From the NCBI RefSeq assembly GCF_900115195.1, contig NZ_FOVO01000035.1, positions 1 through 35,923 on the forward strand: a stretch of DNA of 35,923 bases, written 5' to 3'. The DNA is from Xenorhabdus japonica (GTDB taxonomy: Bacteria > Pseudomonadota > Gammaproteobacteria > Enterobacterales > Enterobacteriaceae). Below are positions 35,848-35,923 of this stretch, piece by piece (the first letter of the stretch is position 1; each line of letters opens with the position of its first letter). A program made the translations under genes and the position numbers. A model generated the notes under the pieces. It was given only the letters and a program-made list of their open reading frames with translations. It was not told the origin of the DNA and ran no database searches.

Positions 35848-35923
35848 TTATACAGATGAAAATCCCACTGTCAGGATTTTCATCATATAGCCATTATCCC
35901 AGCCAGCCTTCTGGCGCTTAGTC
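35848..35923 (-). CDS. C-terminus of an ISAs1-family transposase (runs off the window)
   Basis: The last 24 codons, TKRQKAGWDNGYMMKILTVG then FSSV and a stop at 35848-35850, match the usual end KR-x-x-AGWDN-x-Y-x-x-x-IL of ISAs1-family transposases. The rest lies beyond the right edge. Whether the copy is intact cannot be told. This is a second ISAs1-type sequence in the window besides the decayed one at 30201-31009. An 11-bp inverted repeat (GATGAAAATCC, 35855-35865, with GGATTTTCATC, 35874-35884) falls inside this coding end. Confidence 0.6.
   Translation of the reverse strand, partial: TKRQKAGWDNGYMMKILTVGFSSV

Overview
The window looks like a chromosomal segment of an insect-associated enterobacterium of the Xenorhabdus/Photorhabdus type (Morganellaceae). 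The housekeeping proteins match their Escherichia coli counterparts almost end to end and in length, while the DNA is AT-rich, carries many IS remnants and contains a lone P2-type tail-fibre gene. The genus is an inference; no 16S or other marker gene is present.

Layout. 1-2250: edge of an accessory zone with a frameshifted small secreted-protein gene, a complete IS630-family element (about 764-1865, TA target duplication) and a 131-bp MITE-like element. 2250-7655: Fe-dependent alcohol dehydrogenase (yiaY type), a YeaK-type deacylase, a tiny membrane protein, gnd, and the TerC/CBS protein yegH. 7928-11683: an orphan 1251-residue phage tail-fibre gene with 15 tandem protein repeats, lying between yegH and asmA. 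11916-16512: the minus-strand run udk-dcd-asmA (pyrimidine salvage/dUTP supply plus an AsmA-type envelope protein) and mrp, divergent from metG. 16692-24077: metG, the LrgA/LrgB-like pair yohJ-yohK, cdd behind a promoter with two candidate CRP sites 52 bp apart, maeA and sanA. 24250-27487: minus-strand MFS transporter, folE and yeiB. 27734-29758: moeA-moeB.

29759-33846 is an island between moeB and ybiT, genes that from memory lie close together in E. coli. It starts with a decayed IS1-family element (about 29845-31348) into which an internally deleted ISAs1-family element (30201-31009) has inserted, leaving the 10-bp duplication GATATACTTG. It is followed by a very AT-rich two-gene unit: a Bro-N domain protein (31518-32285) and a 455-residue fusion of a PD-(D/E)XK/Mrr-like nuclease domain with an ImmA/IrrE (M78) zinc peptidase domain (32305-33672). 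This unit is the best candidate in the window for an uncharacterised system, perhaps a phage-response or toxin-antitoxin-like module in which the peptidase and the Bro-N protein control each other and the nuclease is the effector. That mechanism is inference only.

33847-35923: the ABC-F ATPase ybiT, then decayed DNA holding the first codons of a Gfo/Idh/MocA oxidoreductase gene and, at the right edge, the C-terminus of another ISAs1-family transposase.

Working together: udk, dcd and cdd supply and recycle pyrimidine nucleosides; moeA/moeB serve molybdenum-cofactor synthesis; folE makes the first pterin intermediate; gnd and maeA are NADPH- or NADH-yielding decarboxylating dehydrogenases. No tRNA, rRNA or CRISPR array was seen.
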